Assembly: GCA_963702755.1 (NCBI GenBank)
Contig: CAVPDZ010000004.1
Coordinates: 186,001 to 250,000, forward strand
From: JAJPKK01 sp963702755
GTDB lineage: Bacteria > Pseudomonadota > Alphaproteobacteria > Rhizobiales > Xanthobacteraceae
Direction of reading: 5' to 3'
DNA: 64,000 nucleotides
In this document: positions 32,751-42,579 of the stretch, one piece after another
Position numbering within the stretch: position 1 is the stretch's first letter
How the letters are laid out: every line of letters begins with the position of its first letter
Translations under genes and position numbers: made by a program
Notes under the pieces: model-generated
Told to the model about the DNA's origin: nothing
The model's database searches: none
Seen by the model: only the letters and a program-made list of their open reading frames with translations

Positions 32751-33988
32751 TCAGCCGCTGACGAGTGGGCAGCCGCCCTCCTTGAGCGGGCGAAACGCCT
32801 CTGCGGCCGGGATGGTCGCGCGGGTCTTGTAGAAGTCGCCGGGATATTTCGATTCAGCGGGCTTCTTCACTTCGAACAGATAGGCGTCGTGAAGCTTGCG
32901 GCCGTCGGCGCGGACGACGCCGTGGCCGAACAGCGTATCGTCGGTCGGCAATTCCTTCATCTTGGCGATCACCGCACGGCCGTCGCCGTCCGCCTTCAGC
33001 GCCGCCACGGCTTTGAGATAATGCAGCACCGAGGAATAGACGCCGGCGTGAATCATGGTCGGAAATTTGCCGGGCCGCTCGACCTGCCAACGCTTGGTCC
33101 AGGCGCGGCTGTTGTCGTTCAAGTCCCAGTACCAGGTCTCGGTCAGCACCAGGCCTTGGGCCGTCGGCAGTCCGAGGGCCGCGATGTCGCTCGCGAACAC
33201 CAGAAGGCCCGCGAGACTTTGGCCGCCGCGCACGATGCCGAACTCGGCCGCCTGCTTGATCGAGTTGATGGTGTCGCCGCCGGCATTGGCGAGCCCGATG
33301 ACCTTGGCGCGCGACGCCTGCGCCTGCAGCAGGAACGACGAGAAGTCACTGGTGTTGATCGGCGCGCGCACGTGGCCGAGCACCTTGCCGCCGTTCGCTT
33401 CGACGACGGCGGTGGTGTCGCGCTCAAGCGCGGTGCCGAACGCATAATCGGCAGTGAGGAAGAACCAGGTGTCGCCGCCGGTCTTGACCATCGCTTTGCC
33501 GGTGCCGTTCGCGAGCGACCACGTATCGTAGGCCCAATGCAGCGTATTGGCGTTGCACTTCGGCCCGGTCAGGTCCGAACTCGCGGCGCCGGACACCAGC
33601 ACCACCTTGTTCTTCACCCTGCCGACCTCGCTCACCGCGAGCGCGACGCCGGTGTTGACGAGTTCGACGACGGCGTCGACCTTGTCGACATCGAACCAGG
33701 CGTTCGCGATCGACGCGGCGACATCGGCCTTGTTCTGATGATCACCGGCGACGATCTCGACCTTGAGCCCCTTCGCGGCGGCGCCGAAATCCTCGACGGC
33801 AAGCTTTGCCGCGATGACCGCGCCCGGCCCGGACAAGTCGGCATAAAGGCCCGACAGATCGGTGAGCACGCCGATCTTGATGGTGTTGTCCGTGTACTGG
33901 GCATGCGCGGCGCCGCCCCACAACAGTGCGGTCGCCAGGATCATCCTGGCGCAAGTGCGACACGCGTCAGTGCAACGTGCTTCGCCAT
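32751..33988 (-). CDS. Branched-chain amino acid-type ABC substrate-binding protein (frame break near 33950)
   Basis: About 411 residues. The true start is ATG 33988 (MAKHVALTRVAL), with a perfect AAAGGAGG site; one base change near 33950 joins it to MILATALLWGGAAHAQ, completing the signal peptide. Mature part: IKIGVLTDLSGLYADLSGPG, KVEIVAGDHQNKADVAASI, DAVVELVNTGVALAVSEV, LHWAYDTWSLANGTGKAMV and WFFLTADYAFGTALERD. It is LivK/PBP-fold type I. It lies downstream of the livF- and livG-like genes in one leftward run. Confidence 0.9.
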
Positions 33989-34014
33989 CGTTCCTCCTTT
34001 ATCGGTCCCGCGCG

Positions 34015-34722
34015 TCACACGCCGAGATAGGCGTGCAGCGTGTCGCGCTTGGCGTCGAGTTCCGGCTGGGCAAAGCCTTCGACGACCCGGCCGTGCTCCA
34101 TGACGTAATAGCGGTCGGCGACCGTCGCGGCGAAGCGAAAATTCTGCTCGACCAGGATGATGGTGAATCCGTCATCCTTCAAGGTGCGGATGGTGCGCCC
34201 GATCTGCTGGATGATGACGGGCGCGAGCCCTTCGGTCGGCTCGTCCAGCAGCAGCAGCCGCGCGCCGGTGCGCAGAATGCGCCCGATCGCCAGCATCTGC
34301 TGCTCGCCGCCGGAGAGTTTGGTGCCCTGGCTCTTGAGGCGCTCGGCGACATTCGGAAACAGCTGGAAGATGCGGCTGCGCGGCAGGCCGCCCGCCCGAA
34401 TGACCGGCGGCAATTCCAGATTCTCCGCCACGTCGAGGCTCGCGAAGATGCCGCGCTCCTCGGGGCAGAACGCGATCCCGGCGCGGGCGATCTCGTTCGA
34501 GGCAAGTCCGATGAGTTCGCGGCCTTCGAATTTGACCGAGCCGGTGCGCTTGCCGACGATTCCCATGATCGACTTCAGCGTCGTCGTCTTGCCGGCGCCG
34601 TTGCGGCCGAGCAAGGTCACGACCTCGCCGCGCTCGACGGTGAAGCTCACGCCGTGAAGCACGTGCGATTCCCCGTACCACGCCTGCAGTCCCTCGACCG
34701 TGAGGAGCGGCGCGTCAGCCAT
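34015..34722 (-). CDS. Liv-type ABC transporter ATP-binding protein (LivF-like)
   Basis: 235 residues from MADAPLLTVEGLQAWYGESH. Walker A is LLGRNGAGKTTTLKSIMG, the Q-loop region ARAGIAFCPEERGIF, the signature KLSGGEQQMLAIGRIL, Walker B LLLLDEPTEGLAP and the switch His is replaced in FTIILVEQN as usual for LivF (Gln). The length and the short C-terminal end (LHAYLGV) are LivF-like. It overlaps the livG-like gene by eight bases. Confidence 0.93.
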   Translation of the reverse strand: MADAPLLTVEGLQAWYGESHVLHGVSFTVERGEVVTLLGRNGAGKTTTLKSIMGIVGKRTGSVKFEGRELIGLASNEIARAGIAFCPEERGIFASLDVAENLELPPVIRAGGLPRSRIFQLFPNVAERLKSQGTKLSGGEQQMLAIGRILRTGARLLLLDEPTEGLAPVIIQQIGRTIRTLKDDGFTIILVEQNFRFAATVADRYYVMEHGRVVEGFAQPELDAKRDTLHAYLGV

Positions 34723-35470
34723 GGCCGACCCCCATGTAGGCCTCGCGAACCTCGGGATTGGCCGACACGGTCGCGTAGTCACCTTCGGCAAGGACGCGGC
34801 CGCGGGTCAGCACGGTGATGCGGTTCGACAGCGTCGCGACGACGCTCAGATTGTGCTCGACCATCAGCACGCTGCGATTTGCGGCGACCGATTTGATGAG
34901 TGCGGAAATGCGGTCGATGTCTTCGTGACCCATGCCGGCGGTCGGCTCGTCGAGAAGGAGCATCTCGGGGTCGAGCGCGAGGGTGGTCGCGAGTTCGAGC
35001 GCGCGCTTGCGGCCATAGGGCAATTCGCTCGCGCTTGCGCCCGCAAAATCGGTGAGGCCGACGTCGGCGATGAGCGACAGCGCCCGCGCATTGAGGCCGT
35101 CGAGCACCCGGTTCGAGCGCCAGAAATCGAACGAGCCGCCGCGCTCGCGCTGCAACGCGATGCGAACGTTTTCGAGCACGGTCAGATGCGGAAACACCGC
35201 CGAAATCTGGAACGAGCGGACGAGACCGAGCCGCGCCACATCGGCGGGCGCGAACGCGGTGATGTCGGCGCCCTTGTAGAGAATGCGTCCGCTGGTGGGC
35301 TTGAGAAACTTGGTGAGCAGGTTGAAGCACGTGGTCTTGCCGGCGCCGTTCGGCCCGATCAGCGCATGGATACTGCCGCGCGCGATCCGCAGGTTGACCC
35401 CGCCGACCGCCACGAACCCGGCAAACTCCTTGGTGAGATCCTCGGTTTCGAGGATGATCTCCTCAGCCAT
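34715..35470 (-). CDS. Liv-type ABC transporter ATP-binding protein (LivG-like)
   Basis: 251 residues from MAEEIILETEDLTKEFAGFV. It has Walker A ALIGPNGAGKTTCFNLLT, FQISAVFPHLTVLENVRIAL (the LivG loop), a signature in the variant form ELPYGRKRALELATTLA, Walker B EMLLLDEPTAGM and VLMVEHNLSVV. It leads a run livG-livF-binding protein. No permease genes (LivH/LivM) are in the window, so the transporter must borrow permeases or have them elsewhere. Confidence 0.92.
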   Translation of the reverse strand: MAEEIILETEDLTKEFAGFVAVGGVNLRIARGSIHALIGPNGAGKTTCFNLLTKFLKPTSGRILYKGADITAFAPADVARLGLVRSFQISAVFPHLTVLENVRIALQRERGGSFDFWRSNRVLDGLNARALSLIADVGLTDFAGASASELPYGRKRALELATTLALDPEMLLLDEPTAGMGHEDIDRISALIKSVAANRSVLMVEHNLSVVATLSNRITVLTRGRVLAEGDYATVSANPEVREAYMGVGHG

Positions 35471-35617
35471 CAACCCGTTCCCCACAACCCGGATGTTATT
35501 GATTTTTCCGGGGAACGGCGCGTTCGGCAATGTTGGCGGCGCCGCTCAGGCAACCGGTATCATCGGCCGGCTGCGGTCACAAGGCGCGCCGCAGCACCTG
35601 AGGCAAAAGGGATGATT

Positions 35618-35729
35618 CTCCCCTCCCCCTTGTGGGGAGGGGTCGGGGGTGGGGGTCGAGAGATGTGGCACTGCATTGCCATAGCCTCCTGACCCCCCAC
35701 CCCGACCCTCCCCCACAAGGGGGGAGGGA
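35618..35729. repeat. CTCCCCTCCCCCTTGTGGGG palindromic element, intergenic copy
   Basis: The left arm TCCCCTCCCCCTTGTGGGGA-GGGGTCGGGGGTGGGGGTCG pairs with the right arm CGACCCTCCCCCACAAGGGG-type sequence. A second copy sits inside a coding sequence at 60050-60163. The rest of the 35471-35791 gap holds nothing else I can identify. Confidence 0.85.
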
Positions 35730-35791
35730 GCAGAAAGGCGATCGCCCCCGGTCAGAGTTAAGGAGACTCAGCTCCCATAGGCCGCAGCCCG

Positions 35792-36070
35792 CTACGGGAT
35801 GTCGCGCAACTCGTTCGGGCAAAGGTTCGTCGGCAAATTGCAGCCGTCCGGGATGGCACCGTAGCCATGGAAGCGGTAGTTGGAACTCATGGGCAGACGG
35901 TCCGGCGCACCAAAAACGTAGATGGGCGGAACGGCGCGATACCTGTAAGCGTGGTGGCGCCAGGCGGCGTGGCGCCTTCCGTGGTAACTCGAATCCGCGA
36001 CCGCGTCGGTCACCATGGTCAGCGCCATAACGAGAGCCGCCGCTATCGTGAACAGTTGTCTTCCGTGCAT
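35792..36070 (-). CDS. Small exported hypothetical protein
   Basis: 92 residues from ATG 36070, with GAGGAG five bases upstream. A signal peptide (MHGRQLFTIAAALVMALTMV, cut near AVADS) leads to a His/Tyr/Arg-rich mature part (YHGRRHAAWRHHAYRYRAVP) and CNLPTNLCPNELRD with two Cys. Similar small His/Tyr-rich secreted proteins are common in Bradyrhizobium relatives; function unknown. Confidence 0.7.
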   Translation of the reverse strand: MHGRQLFTIAAALVMALTMVTDAVADSSYHGRRHAAWRHHAYRYRAVPPIYVFGAPDRLPMSSNYRFHGYGAIPDGCNLPTNLCPNELRDIP

Positions 36071-36121
36071 GACACTCCTCATGACGCTTGAGCTCGCTTC
36101 AGGCCGCCGGATCAAGCGCGC

Positions 36122-36439
36122 TTACATTCCAGAACCGAAGTTGCCGACGTCCGAGCCGGTGCGGCGCTGCCCGTTGGAGTCCATCGAGCTGTAGTTCGCA
36201 CCATTGGAGCCGCTTCCGCCATAGTAGCCCCCGCCGCCGTAATATCCGCCGTAACTTCGGGAACTAGGAGCAGAGCCGTAACTGTACCCATAGCTCCGCG
36301 GCGCATAGTAGTAATTGCGGTGGCTGTCACGATAGTAGCGCTGCTGCGCCTGCGCCGATGTTGACAGGACCGGAGCGGAGGTTGCGCACATTGCCAGGAC
36401 TGCAAATGCCGACATCAAGACTCGTTGCGTCGTTGTCAT
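36122..36439 (-). CDS. Gly/Tyr-rich exported protein
   Basis: 105 residues; the start ATG 36439 is preceded by GAGGAGG. The signal peptide MTTTQRVLMSAFAVLAMCAT ends near SAQAQ. The mature part is rich in Gly, Tyr and Ser (YYGGGGYYGGSGSNG) and ends MDSNGQRRTGSDVGNFGSGM. Low-complexity composition suggests a flexible surface or envelope protein. Function unknown. Confidence 0.75.
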   Translation of the reverse strand: MTTTQRVLMSAFAVLAMCATSAPVLSTSAQAQQRYYRDSHRNYYYAPRSYGYSYGSAPSSRSYGGYYGGGGYYGGSGSNGANYSSMDSNGQRRTGSDVGNFGSGM

Positions 36440-36620
36440 TGTTTCCTCCTCGATAAGCGGCTGTTCGGCGCCTCCATCCTTGGCGTCCAGCTGACTGATA
36501 GGAAGTATGGCCCTTCGCGCAATGATTGCAATGTGCGGAATGTTCGGTAGTGCACCGACGCGTTTAAAAAATATGACCCGGCAACTTTGCAGAGGCACCC
36601 TCGCGACTGCGAACGGCGGC

Positions 36621-36654
36621 ACAAACAAAAACGCGGCGGGAAAATCCCGCCGCG
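36621..36654 (-). terminator. Intrinsic terminator of the subtilase gene
   Basis: On the reverse strand CGCGGCGGGA pairs with TCCCGCCGCG (10 bp, 3-base loop) and is followed by TTTTTGTTTGT. It lies 25 bases after the subtilase stop at 36679. Confidence 0.9.
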
Positions 36655-36678
36655 CACCAATCCATCAATTTGACGACG

Positions 36679-38626
36679 TTACTGTGTCAGACCCCGTGTC
36701 ATCTCCACGGACGGGCGTCCGCTGACGGCGAGGAGCGCTTCCTTGGCGTCGATGAGACCGGCGCCGAACTGCTCGTCGCGTCCCTGCGGCGCGACGTGGT
36801 GCGCCGTCGACATCAGGACGCGGCGTACGGCGTCGGGCGAGAGGCCGGGCCGGCGCTCCAGGATCAGGGCTGCGATGCCCGACACGTAAGCGGAGGCGAA
36901 CGAGGTGCCCGACAGGAAGAGCACTTTGTTGTCCGCTCCCGGCACCATGATGTCGACGCCGGGGGCAGCAACGGCAACCTGATCGCCGCGATTGGCGAGG
37001 TTGAAGAGCTGGTCGTTGGCATCGGTCGCGGTCACGCCGATCACGCTCGCATAGGCGGCAGGATAGAGCGGCGGCGAATTCGGGCCCTTGTTGCCGACCG
37101 CGGCGACGAGAACATGGCCGGTGTCATGAGCGCGGTTGATGGTGCGCTCGAGCCCCGGATCCTTCGGACCGGCAAAGCTCATGTTGATGACATTCGCGCC
37201 ATGGGTCACGGCCCACTCGATCGCGGCATTGAGGTGTTGCGTCGTGCCGCGACCGCCGCCGAACGCGCGGATCGCAAGGATGCTGACATCAGGGGCGGCG
37301 CCGCGCAGCTGCGCATGGGCCGCGATGGTGCCGGCAATGGCCGTGCCGTGGTTCTCCATGGGCGCAGCTTTGCCGAACGCGTCGTAGGACCCGACGATGG
37401 TGCCGGCGAGCTCCGGATTGTAACGGTCGATCTCGGTATCGATCACCGCGACCACGACCCGGCTGCCACGCGCGAGCGTCTGGGCTTCGCCGAGGTGAAG
37501 CTTGGCGAGCGCGTACTGTCCGGGATCGCCGATCTCGGGCTCGTAGTGAGCGTCGGGGCGCACCGAGGCTCCCATGTACTGCTGGATCTCATAGAGATAA
37601 TTGGGCTGGGCCCAACGGACCGAAGCGTCGCCACCCAGGGCCGCGACCACGATCGGCACCGCGCGGCCGTCGGGAATGCGCCAGCGCACCCAGGTCGAGT
37701 TGGTGAGCGACATGCGCAGCGTGCTGAGCCGGGTGAGACGGTAGCGCGAGGCGATGCTGCCGAGGGCGATGTCGGAGACGACCCCGGACATCTCGATCAG
37801 CACCTCGTTGGGCACGTAACGCTGCTCGCCGGCAGGCGGCAGGCCGGCGCCGAGACGCGCACGGGCCGTTCGGACCCGCGCCCGGTCCCGCAGGCGGACC
37901 TGACGGTGGCGGCGGCGAGGACGGACCGGAGAACGAAGGTCCAGATGGTCCGGACGGGCCGTTCGAGATCGGCGACTGCGGCGGTCCGTATCCGTTCGCG
38001 ACCGGCACGCCATTGATGACGGGGCCGCCATAGACGGGCGCGCCGGGGCCGGGGCCGATCGGGCGAGGATGCCAGCCATTGTTTCCCGGCGTTCCGGGAT
38101 ATCCAGGCCGCGGCCAGCCGGAGCCCCTCGTCGGACCGTCGCCCTTGGGCGGCGTGCCGCCTTTTGGCGGGTTGTCGCCGCCGTAGGAACCAGGGGCGCG
38201 CGCAAAACGCGTGCCCAGGCCGCGAGAGCCGTAGCTGTGCCAGGACGTGACGTGCGAACCATGGCTCGCCCAGCGGGAGGAATGGAAACTGCCGCCGCCG
38301 CGCCAATGGCTCACATGGTAACCGCCATGGTAGCCTCCACCGCGGAAGCTCCGGGACATATGGAACGCGTGATAGCCGCCGGCGCGATGAAATCCGCCGC
38401 CGTGGAAACCACCGCCATGAAAACCACCACCATGGAAACCGCCGCCGTGGAAGCCGCCGAATCCGCGCGCTTCCGCCGTGCCGGTGACGCACATCGATGC
38501 CGCGAATAAAACGGCAATGGCGCCACACGTGGCGCGCAAACGTGGGCCGACTTTCGCGGCCTCAGCTTTCACGGACTCAAATGAAAATGGGAGAGCTTTG
38601 CTGCCGAGACTGATGCTGGTCGTCAT
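36679..38626 (-). CDS. Subtilisin-like (S8) serine protease with Gly/His/Phe-repeat N-terminal region (frame break near 37850)
   Basis: About 648 residues. The N-terminal piece starts MTTSISLGSKALPF (GGAGG upstream), with a hydrophobic segment AIAVLFAASMCVTGTAEA and then five GGGFH-type repeats and a Pro/Gly-rich linker. After the break near 37850 comes YVPNEVLIEMSGV (pro-domain type), then the catalytic domain: Asp in VVVAVIDTEIDRYNPEL, His in ENHGTAIAGTIAAH, Asn in NVINMSFAGP and Ser in LSGTSFASAYVSGIAALIL. It is exported or surface-linked. Its gene follows the ECF sigma and anti-sigma genes on the same strand. Confidence 0.88.
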
Positions 38627-38716
38627 GACGACGCCTCCAGGTTCGCAGGTCGCACTACCCCCCTCGTCCGCCGGGCCAATTCACCGGCGGGATGATTCTT
38701 CGCTCAAATCGCGGCG

Positions 38717-39391
38717 TTATTCGGTCGGCGTCGCGAAGGTGACGATCGAACTTGCCGACTGCAGCTCCTTCACCGCACGATCAAGCTCGTCCTTCGACAG
38801 CGCCATGCGGGCGATGCGGATCTTGTACATTCCGCCGGGGCCGCCGGGCCGCGGACCATCGACAATCAACGCACCGTGCGCATTCAGGAAGCTGGTGATC
38901 TCGCCCATGTTCGCCTGCGGCGCAAACCGCACCAGCGCAAAGGCGCCCTCGTCGATACCGCGCGTCGTCGGGGCGGATGCCGTCTCGAACGTGCCGTCTC
39001 CCCGGTCGATCATCATTTGCGTGATCACGCCGGCCTGCAGCAGGATGACGATCGCCGCGGCGGCCCCCGCGATGGCAAACGTGCGGGGCGTGAGCAGGTC
39101 GGAAAGCCACGCGGCAAAGCCGTGGGTTGCGCTGGTACGGGCAACCTTGCGCTCCTTGTCGATCGCGGCGAAGAGCTTGTCCATCGCCCGAGCCGACGGC
39201 GCGCCCAGCGCCTCGTTGAGAAGGATGGTCTCGGTCATCTCCTCGCGAACCATCTCGAAACGGCGTGCCAGTTCCGGATCGGATGCGAGAGCCCGCTCGA
39301 CCTCGTCAGCCTCGCGGCTGTCGAGAGTCCCGGCCGCGTGCCAGGGCAGCAGCGCTTCGAGATCGCTGATCTTTTTTTCGTTCGTGTTCAT
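38717..39391 (-). CDS. Anti-sigma factor (membrane-anchored)
   Basis: 224 residues from ATG 39391. The N-terminal cytoplasmic domain ISDLEALLPWHAAGTLDSRE-ADEVERALASDPELARRF is the anti-sigma layout, but the zinc-finger cysteines are missing. One membrane segment (TFAIAGAAAAIVILLQAGVI) precedes an outer domain (ALVRFAPQANMGEITSFLNA). It starts 14 bases after the sigma gene ends. It would hold the sigma factor until an envelope signal is sensed; the subtilase encoded next may take part. Confidence 0.85.
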   Translation of the reverse strand: MNTNEKKISDLEALLPWHAAGTLDSREADEVERALASDPELARRFEMVREEMTETILLNEALGAPSARAMDKLFAAIDKERKVARTSATHGFAAWLSDLLTPRTFAIAGAAAAIVILLQAGVITQMMIDRGDGTFETASAPTTRGIDEGAFALVRFAPQANMGEITSFLNAHGALIVDGPRPGGPGGMYKIRIARMALSKDELDRAVKELQSASSIVTFATPTE

Positions 39392-39404
39392 GGCCAACCT
39401 CGGT

Positions 39405-39980
39405 CTATTCCTGCCGCTTTGAGCAGCTCTGAAGTCTCTTGCGCGCGTAGAACATGCGCGTTTTTACAGTGGCTTCGGGGATGGCGATGATCTCGGCGAC
39501 TTCCTCAACCGACTTCTCGTGGTAGTAGACGAGATCGATCACTTCCCGGTGTTCCGGCGAAAGCATCCCAAGACACTTCCGCAAAATCTCACCCTTGTCC
39601 TTCTTCTGCATCTGGACTTCGGGGTCGTCCGAGACATCCTCGATCGCTCCCGCCGTCTCCTCGTCCAACTCCTCATCCGGCTTTCGCCGCATCGTGGAGA
39701 GGGCCTTGAACCGTGAGATCGCCAGGATCCAGGTCGATACCGCGCTACGGCCTTCGAACCGATCCGCCTGACGCCACACGTCCAGGAACACTTCGCTCAC
39801 CAAGTCTTCGGCGACCGTTGGGTTTCCGGTAAACCGAAGTACGAACCGGTACACACGCACTTGGTGACGCGCGAACAACACCTTCATCGCGAGCCGGTCG
39901 CCTTGGGCGATCCTGCCGATCAGGATTTCGTCTGAGGCTGAGTTGCTCAACGATCGGCTCGTAAGGTTTGTCGCGGCCAA
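39405..39980 (-). CDS. ECF-type RNA polymerase sigma factor
   Basis: 191 residues. Region 2 is RIAQGDRLAMKVLFARHQVR-VYRFVLRFTGNPTVAEDLVSEVFLDVW, with SAVSTWILAISRFKAL. Region 4 is LGMLSPEHREVIDLVYYHEKS-VEEVAEIIAIPEATVKTRMFYARK. The acidic linker (EELDEETAGAIEDVSDDPEV) is typical. It is encoded just before its likely anti-sigma factor. No self-promoter was identified. Confidence 0.92.
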   Translation of the reverse strand: MAATNLTSRSLSNSASDEILIGRIAQGDRLAMKVLFARHQVRVYRFVLRFTGNPTVAEDLVSEVFLDVWRQADRFEGRSAVSTWILAISRFKALSTMRRKPDEELDEETAGAIEDVSDDPEVQMQKKDKGEILRKCLGMLSPEHREVIDLVYYHEKSVEEVAEIIAIPEATVKTRMFYARKRLQSCSKRQE

Positions 39981-40274
39981 ACGGCGGTTGGTTCAAACGG
40001 CCGCGATGGATAAATCCAGCGGAATAAATGCCTGTCCGCACCTTGCACCGAGTCCTCCCCGTCGCATCTCAGGATGCAAACGCCTGGCCCCCGCTTCCAG
40101 GGAGCCGCTAAAATGCCCTTAAACCCTTCGGTCGGCAAGAAAATCCGCCCGATATCCGCGTTGTTTACAGGCCGGCGGTTAACCCTTCGGATTCTTAACC
40201 ATGTTAGCCGATCCGATAACTTGACTGCCGTTCTTCCGAGGCCCACAGACATTTCGCCGGAACATTTAGCGGCC

Positions 40275-41147
40275 ATGCATCAGCTAGACTACCTAAATAC
40301 CTGCTCCCGGGGGGCGTTCGTCGCTGCGTTGGCGGATATCTTCGAGCATGCACCTTGGGTCGCCGAAGCGGCATTCGAGGTTCGCCCTTTTGCCTCGGTT
40401 GCGGCCCTCCACGACGCCATGCGTCAGGCCGTCCGTGCTGCACCGCAAGAAAACCAGCGGAAATTTGTCGCCGGGCACCCGGAACTCGGCAGCAAGCTTG
40501 GCCGAGCACCCGTCCTGACCGCGGAATCGAAGGCGGAACAAGGCTCATTGGGGCTCGATCGCCTGTCGGACGAGGAGTTCGACCGCTTCACCAGCCTCAA
40601 TAAGGGCTACCGGGAGCGATTCGGGCTGCCGTTCGTCATCTGCGTGCGGCGGCACACCCGCAATTCGGTCCTGCGGAACTTCGAGCGCCGCCTTGCGAAC
40701 GACCCCGACACCGAGTTCCGCACGGCGCTCGACGAGATCGGCCTGATCACCAGGCTGCGGCTTATTGACGTGGTCGACGGGCCCGGCAAGCCGAAGACCG
40801 ACGGGCGACTATCGACCCATGTCCTCGACACCACGACCGGCAAGCCGGCGGCCGGCATCAGGCTTTCACTCTATGAAGTGGGGGCAAGCGCGCGCAGCCT
40901 GCTCAAGACGGCGGTGACCAATGCCGACGGCCGGACCGACAAGCCGCTGCTCGCGGACGGTCCATTGCGCATCGGGACCTATGAGCTTCAGTTCGGCATC
41001 GGCGGCTATTTCGGCACCCTTGCGACCGCCGATCCGCCCTATCTCGACGTGGTGCCGATTCGCTTTTCCATCGCCGAGGCCGAGGGCCATTATCATGTGC
41101 CGCTCCTCGTGACGCCGTGGAGCTATTCGACGTACCGGGGGAGTTGA
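40275..41147 (+). CDS. OHCU decarboxylase - 5-hydroxyisourate hydrolase fusion
   Basis: About 290 residues from ATG 40275; the frame is open back to 40074 but that part lacks family resemblance. Domain 1 (about 1-165) is 2-oxo-4-hydroxy-4-carboxy-5-ureidoimidazoline decarboxylase: FVAALADIFEHAPWVAEAAF, FVAGHPELGSKLG with the catalytic His, GYRERFGLPFVICVRRHTRN. Domain 2 is the transthyretin-like HIU hydrolase: LSTHVLDTTTGKPAAGI, DGRTDKPL and the end HYHVPLLVTPWSYSTYRGS with the YRGS signature. The two enzymes act consecutively after urate oxidase to give S-allantoin, so the fusion channels one step into the next in reverse domain order. Confidence 0.93.
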   Translation: MHQLDYLNTCSRGAFVAALADIFEHAPWVAEAAFEVRPFASVAALHDAMRQAVRAAPQENQRKFVAGHPELGSKLGRAPVLTAESKAEQGSLGLDRLSDEEFDRFTSLNKGYRERFGLPFVICVRRHTRNSVLRNFERRLANDPDTEFRTALDEIGLITRLRLIDVVDGPGKPKTDGRLSTHVLDTTTGKPAAGIRLSLYEVGASARSLLKTAVTNADGRTDKPLLADGPLRIGTYELQFGIGGYFGTLATADPPYLDVVPIRFSIAEAEGHYHVPLLVTPWSYSTYRGS

Positions 41148-41148
41148 C

Positions 41149-42576
41149 GTGGCTTTCGATACCATCATCCGCGGCGGCACCGTCGCGACCGCGGGCGACA
41201 CCTTCGCCTGCGATGTCGGCATTCGCGACGGCAAGATCGCGGCCCTCGGCGAGGGCCTCGGCGAAGCGGCCGAGATCGTCGACGCCAGCGGCCGGCTGGT
41301 GCTGCCGGGCGGCATCGACAGCCACGTGCATCTCGCGCAGCCGGGCACCCCCGGCATCATCATGGCCGATGACTTCGAGAGCGGGACGCGCGCGGCGGCG
41401 TTCGGCGGCAACACGATGGTGCTGCCGTTCGCGCTCCAGCAGAAGGGCAATTCGCTGCGGCAGGTGGTGCAGGACTATCACGCCAAGGCGGCCGGCAACT
41501 GTTACATCGACGTTTCGTTTCACCTGATCATTGCCGACGCCTCGGACCGCGTGCTCGGCCAGGAACTGCCGGCGCTCGTCAACGACGGCTACACCTCGTT
41601 CAAGGTCTTCATGACCTATGAGGGCCTGGCGCTGAGCGACCTCGAAATCCTCAATGTGATGGCGGTCGCCCGCGAGACCGGCGCCCTCGTGATGATCCAT
41701 GCGGAGAACTACGACGCCATCCGCTTCCTGACCGACCGGCTCGAACGCGCGGGCAAGACGGCGCCGCGTTTCCATGCCACCTCGCGGCCGATCCCGGTCG
41801 AGCGCGAAGCGACCCATCGCGCGATCTCGCTTGCCGAACTCGTCGACGTGCCGTTGATGATCGTCCATGTCTCGAACCGCGAGGCGATGGAGGAGATCCG
41901 GCGCGCCCAACAGAAGGGGCTCAAGATCTACGGCGAGACCTGCCCGCAATATCTCGTGCTGACCGCGAACGACCTCGAAGGCCTCAACATGGAAGGCGCG
42001 AAGTACGTCTGCTCGCCGCCGCCGCGCGATAAGGCAAGCCAGCAGGCCTGCTGGGAGGGCCTGGAGCAGAAAGTGTTCTCGCTGTTCTCGTCCGATCATT
42101 GCCCGTTCCGTTACGACGATCCCCACGGCAAGCTCGCACCCAAGGGCAGGACCAGCTTTCGCTGGGTGCCGAATGGCATTCCCGGCGTCGAGACGCGGCT
42201 GCCGATCCTGTTCTCCGAAGGCGTGGTCAAAGGGCGCATCACGCTCAACGACTTCGTCGCATTCACCGCGACGAACCACGCCCGCACCTACGGCCTCTAT
42301 CCGAAGAAGGGGACGATCGCGGTGGGCAGCGATGCCGACATCGTGATCTGGGATCCGCAGCGGCGGGTGCGCATCAGCCAGGCGCTGATGCACAATGCGA
42401 CGGACTACACGCCGTACGAAGGGCTCGAAGTCACCGGATGGCCGGTCGCGACCATGGTGCGCGGCCAGTTCGTCGTGCGCGACGGCCAGCTCGTCGGCGC
42501 CAAGGGCCGCGGCATCTATGTCAGCCGGGACAAGTCGCCGCTCGCCATGCCGACCGGCCGGGTGCCGGAGATATGA
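41149..42576 (+). CDS. Cyclic amidohydrolase (hydantoinase / dihydropyrimidinase / allantoinase family)
   Basis: 475 residues from a GTG one base after the previous stop. The metal centre is GGIDSHVHLAQPGTPG (HxH), the carbamylated Lys region GYTSFKVFMTYEGLA, then MIHAENYDAI, LMIVHVSNREAMEEIR and LFSSDHCPFR with the metal Asp. The fold is D-hydantoinase type. Between the HIU/OHCU fusion and the ureidoglycine aminotransferase the natural substrate would be allantoin, as in the hydantoinase-like allantoinases, but motif evidence alone fits dihydropyrimidinase equally well. Confidence 0.85.
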   Translation: MAFDTIIRGGTVATAGDTFACDVGIRDGKIAALGEGLGEAAEIVDASGRLVLPGGIDSHVHLAQPGTPGIIMADDFESGTRAAAFGGNTMVLPFALQQKGNSLRQVVQDYHAKAAGNCYIDVSFHLIIADASDRVLGQELPALVNDGYTSFKVFMTYEGLALSDLEILNVMAVARETGALVMIHAENYDAIRFLTDRLERAGKTAPRFHATSRPIPVEREATHRAISLAELVDVPLMIVHVSNREAMEEIRRAQQKGLKIYGETCPQYLVLTANDLEGLNMEGAKYVCSPPPRDKASQQACWEGLEQKVFSLFSSDHCPFRYDDPHGKLAPKGRTSFRWVPNGIPGVETRLPILFSEGVVKGRITLNDFVAFTATNHARTYGLYPKKGTIAVGSDADIVIWDPQRRVRISQALMHNATDYTPYEGLEVTGWPVATMVRGQFVVRDGQLVGAKGRGIYVSRDKSPLAMPTGRVPEI

Positions 42577-42579
42577 TCC

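Noticed and set aside
36670..38016. A 448-codon forward frame opposite the subtilase
   Set aside because: It is antisense to the catalytic domain of the S8 protease and has no recognisable motif; compositional shadow.
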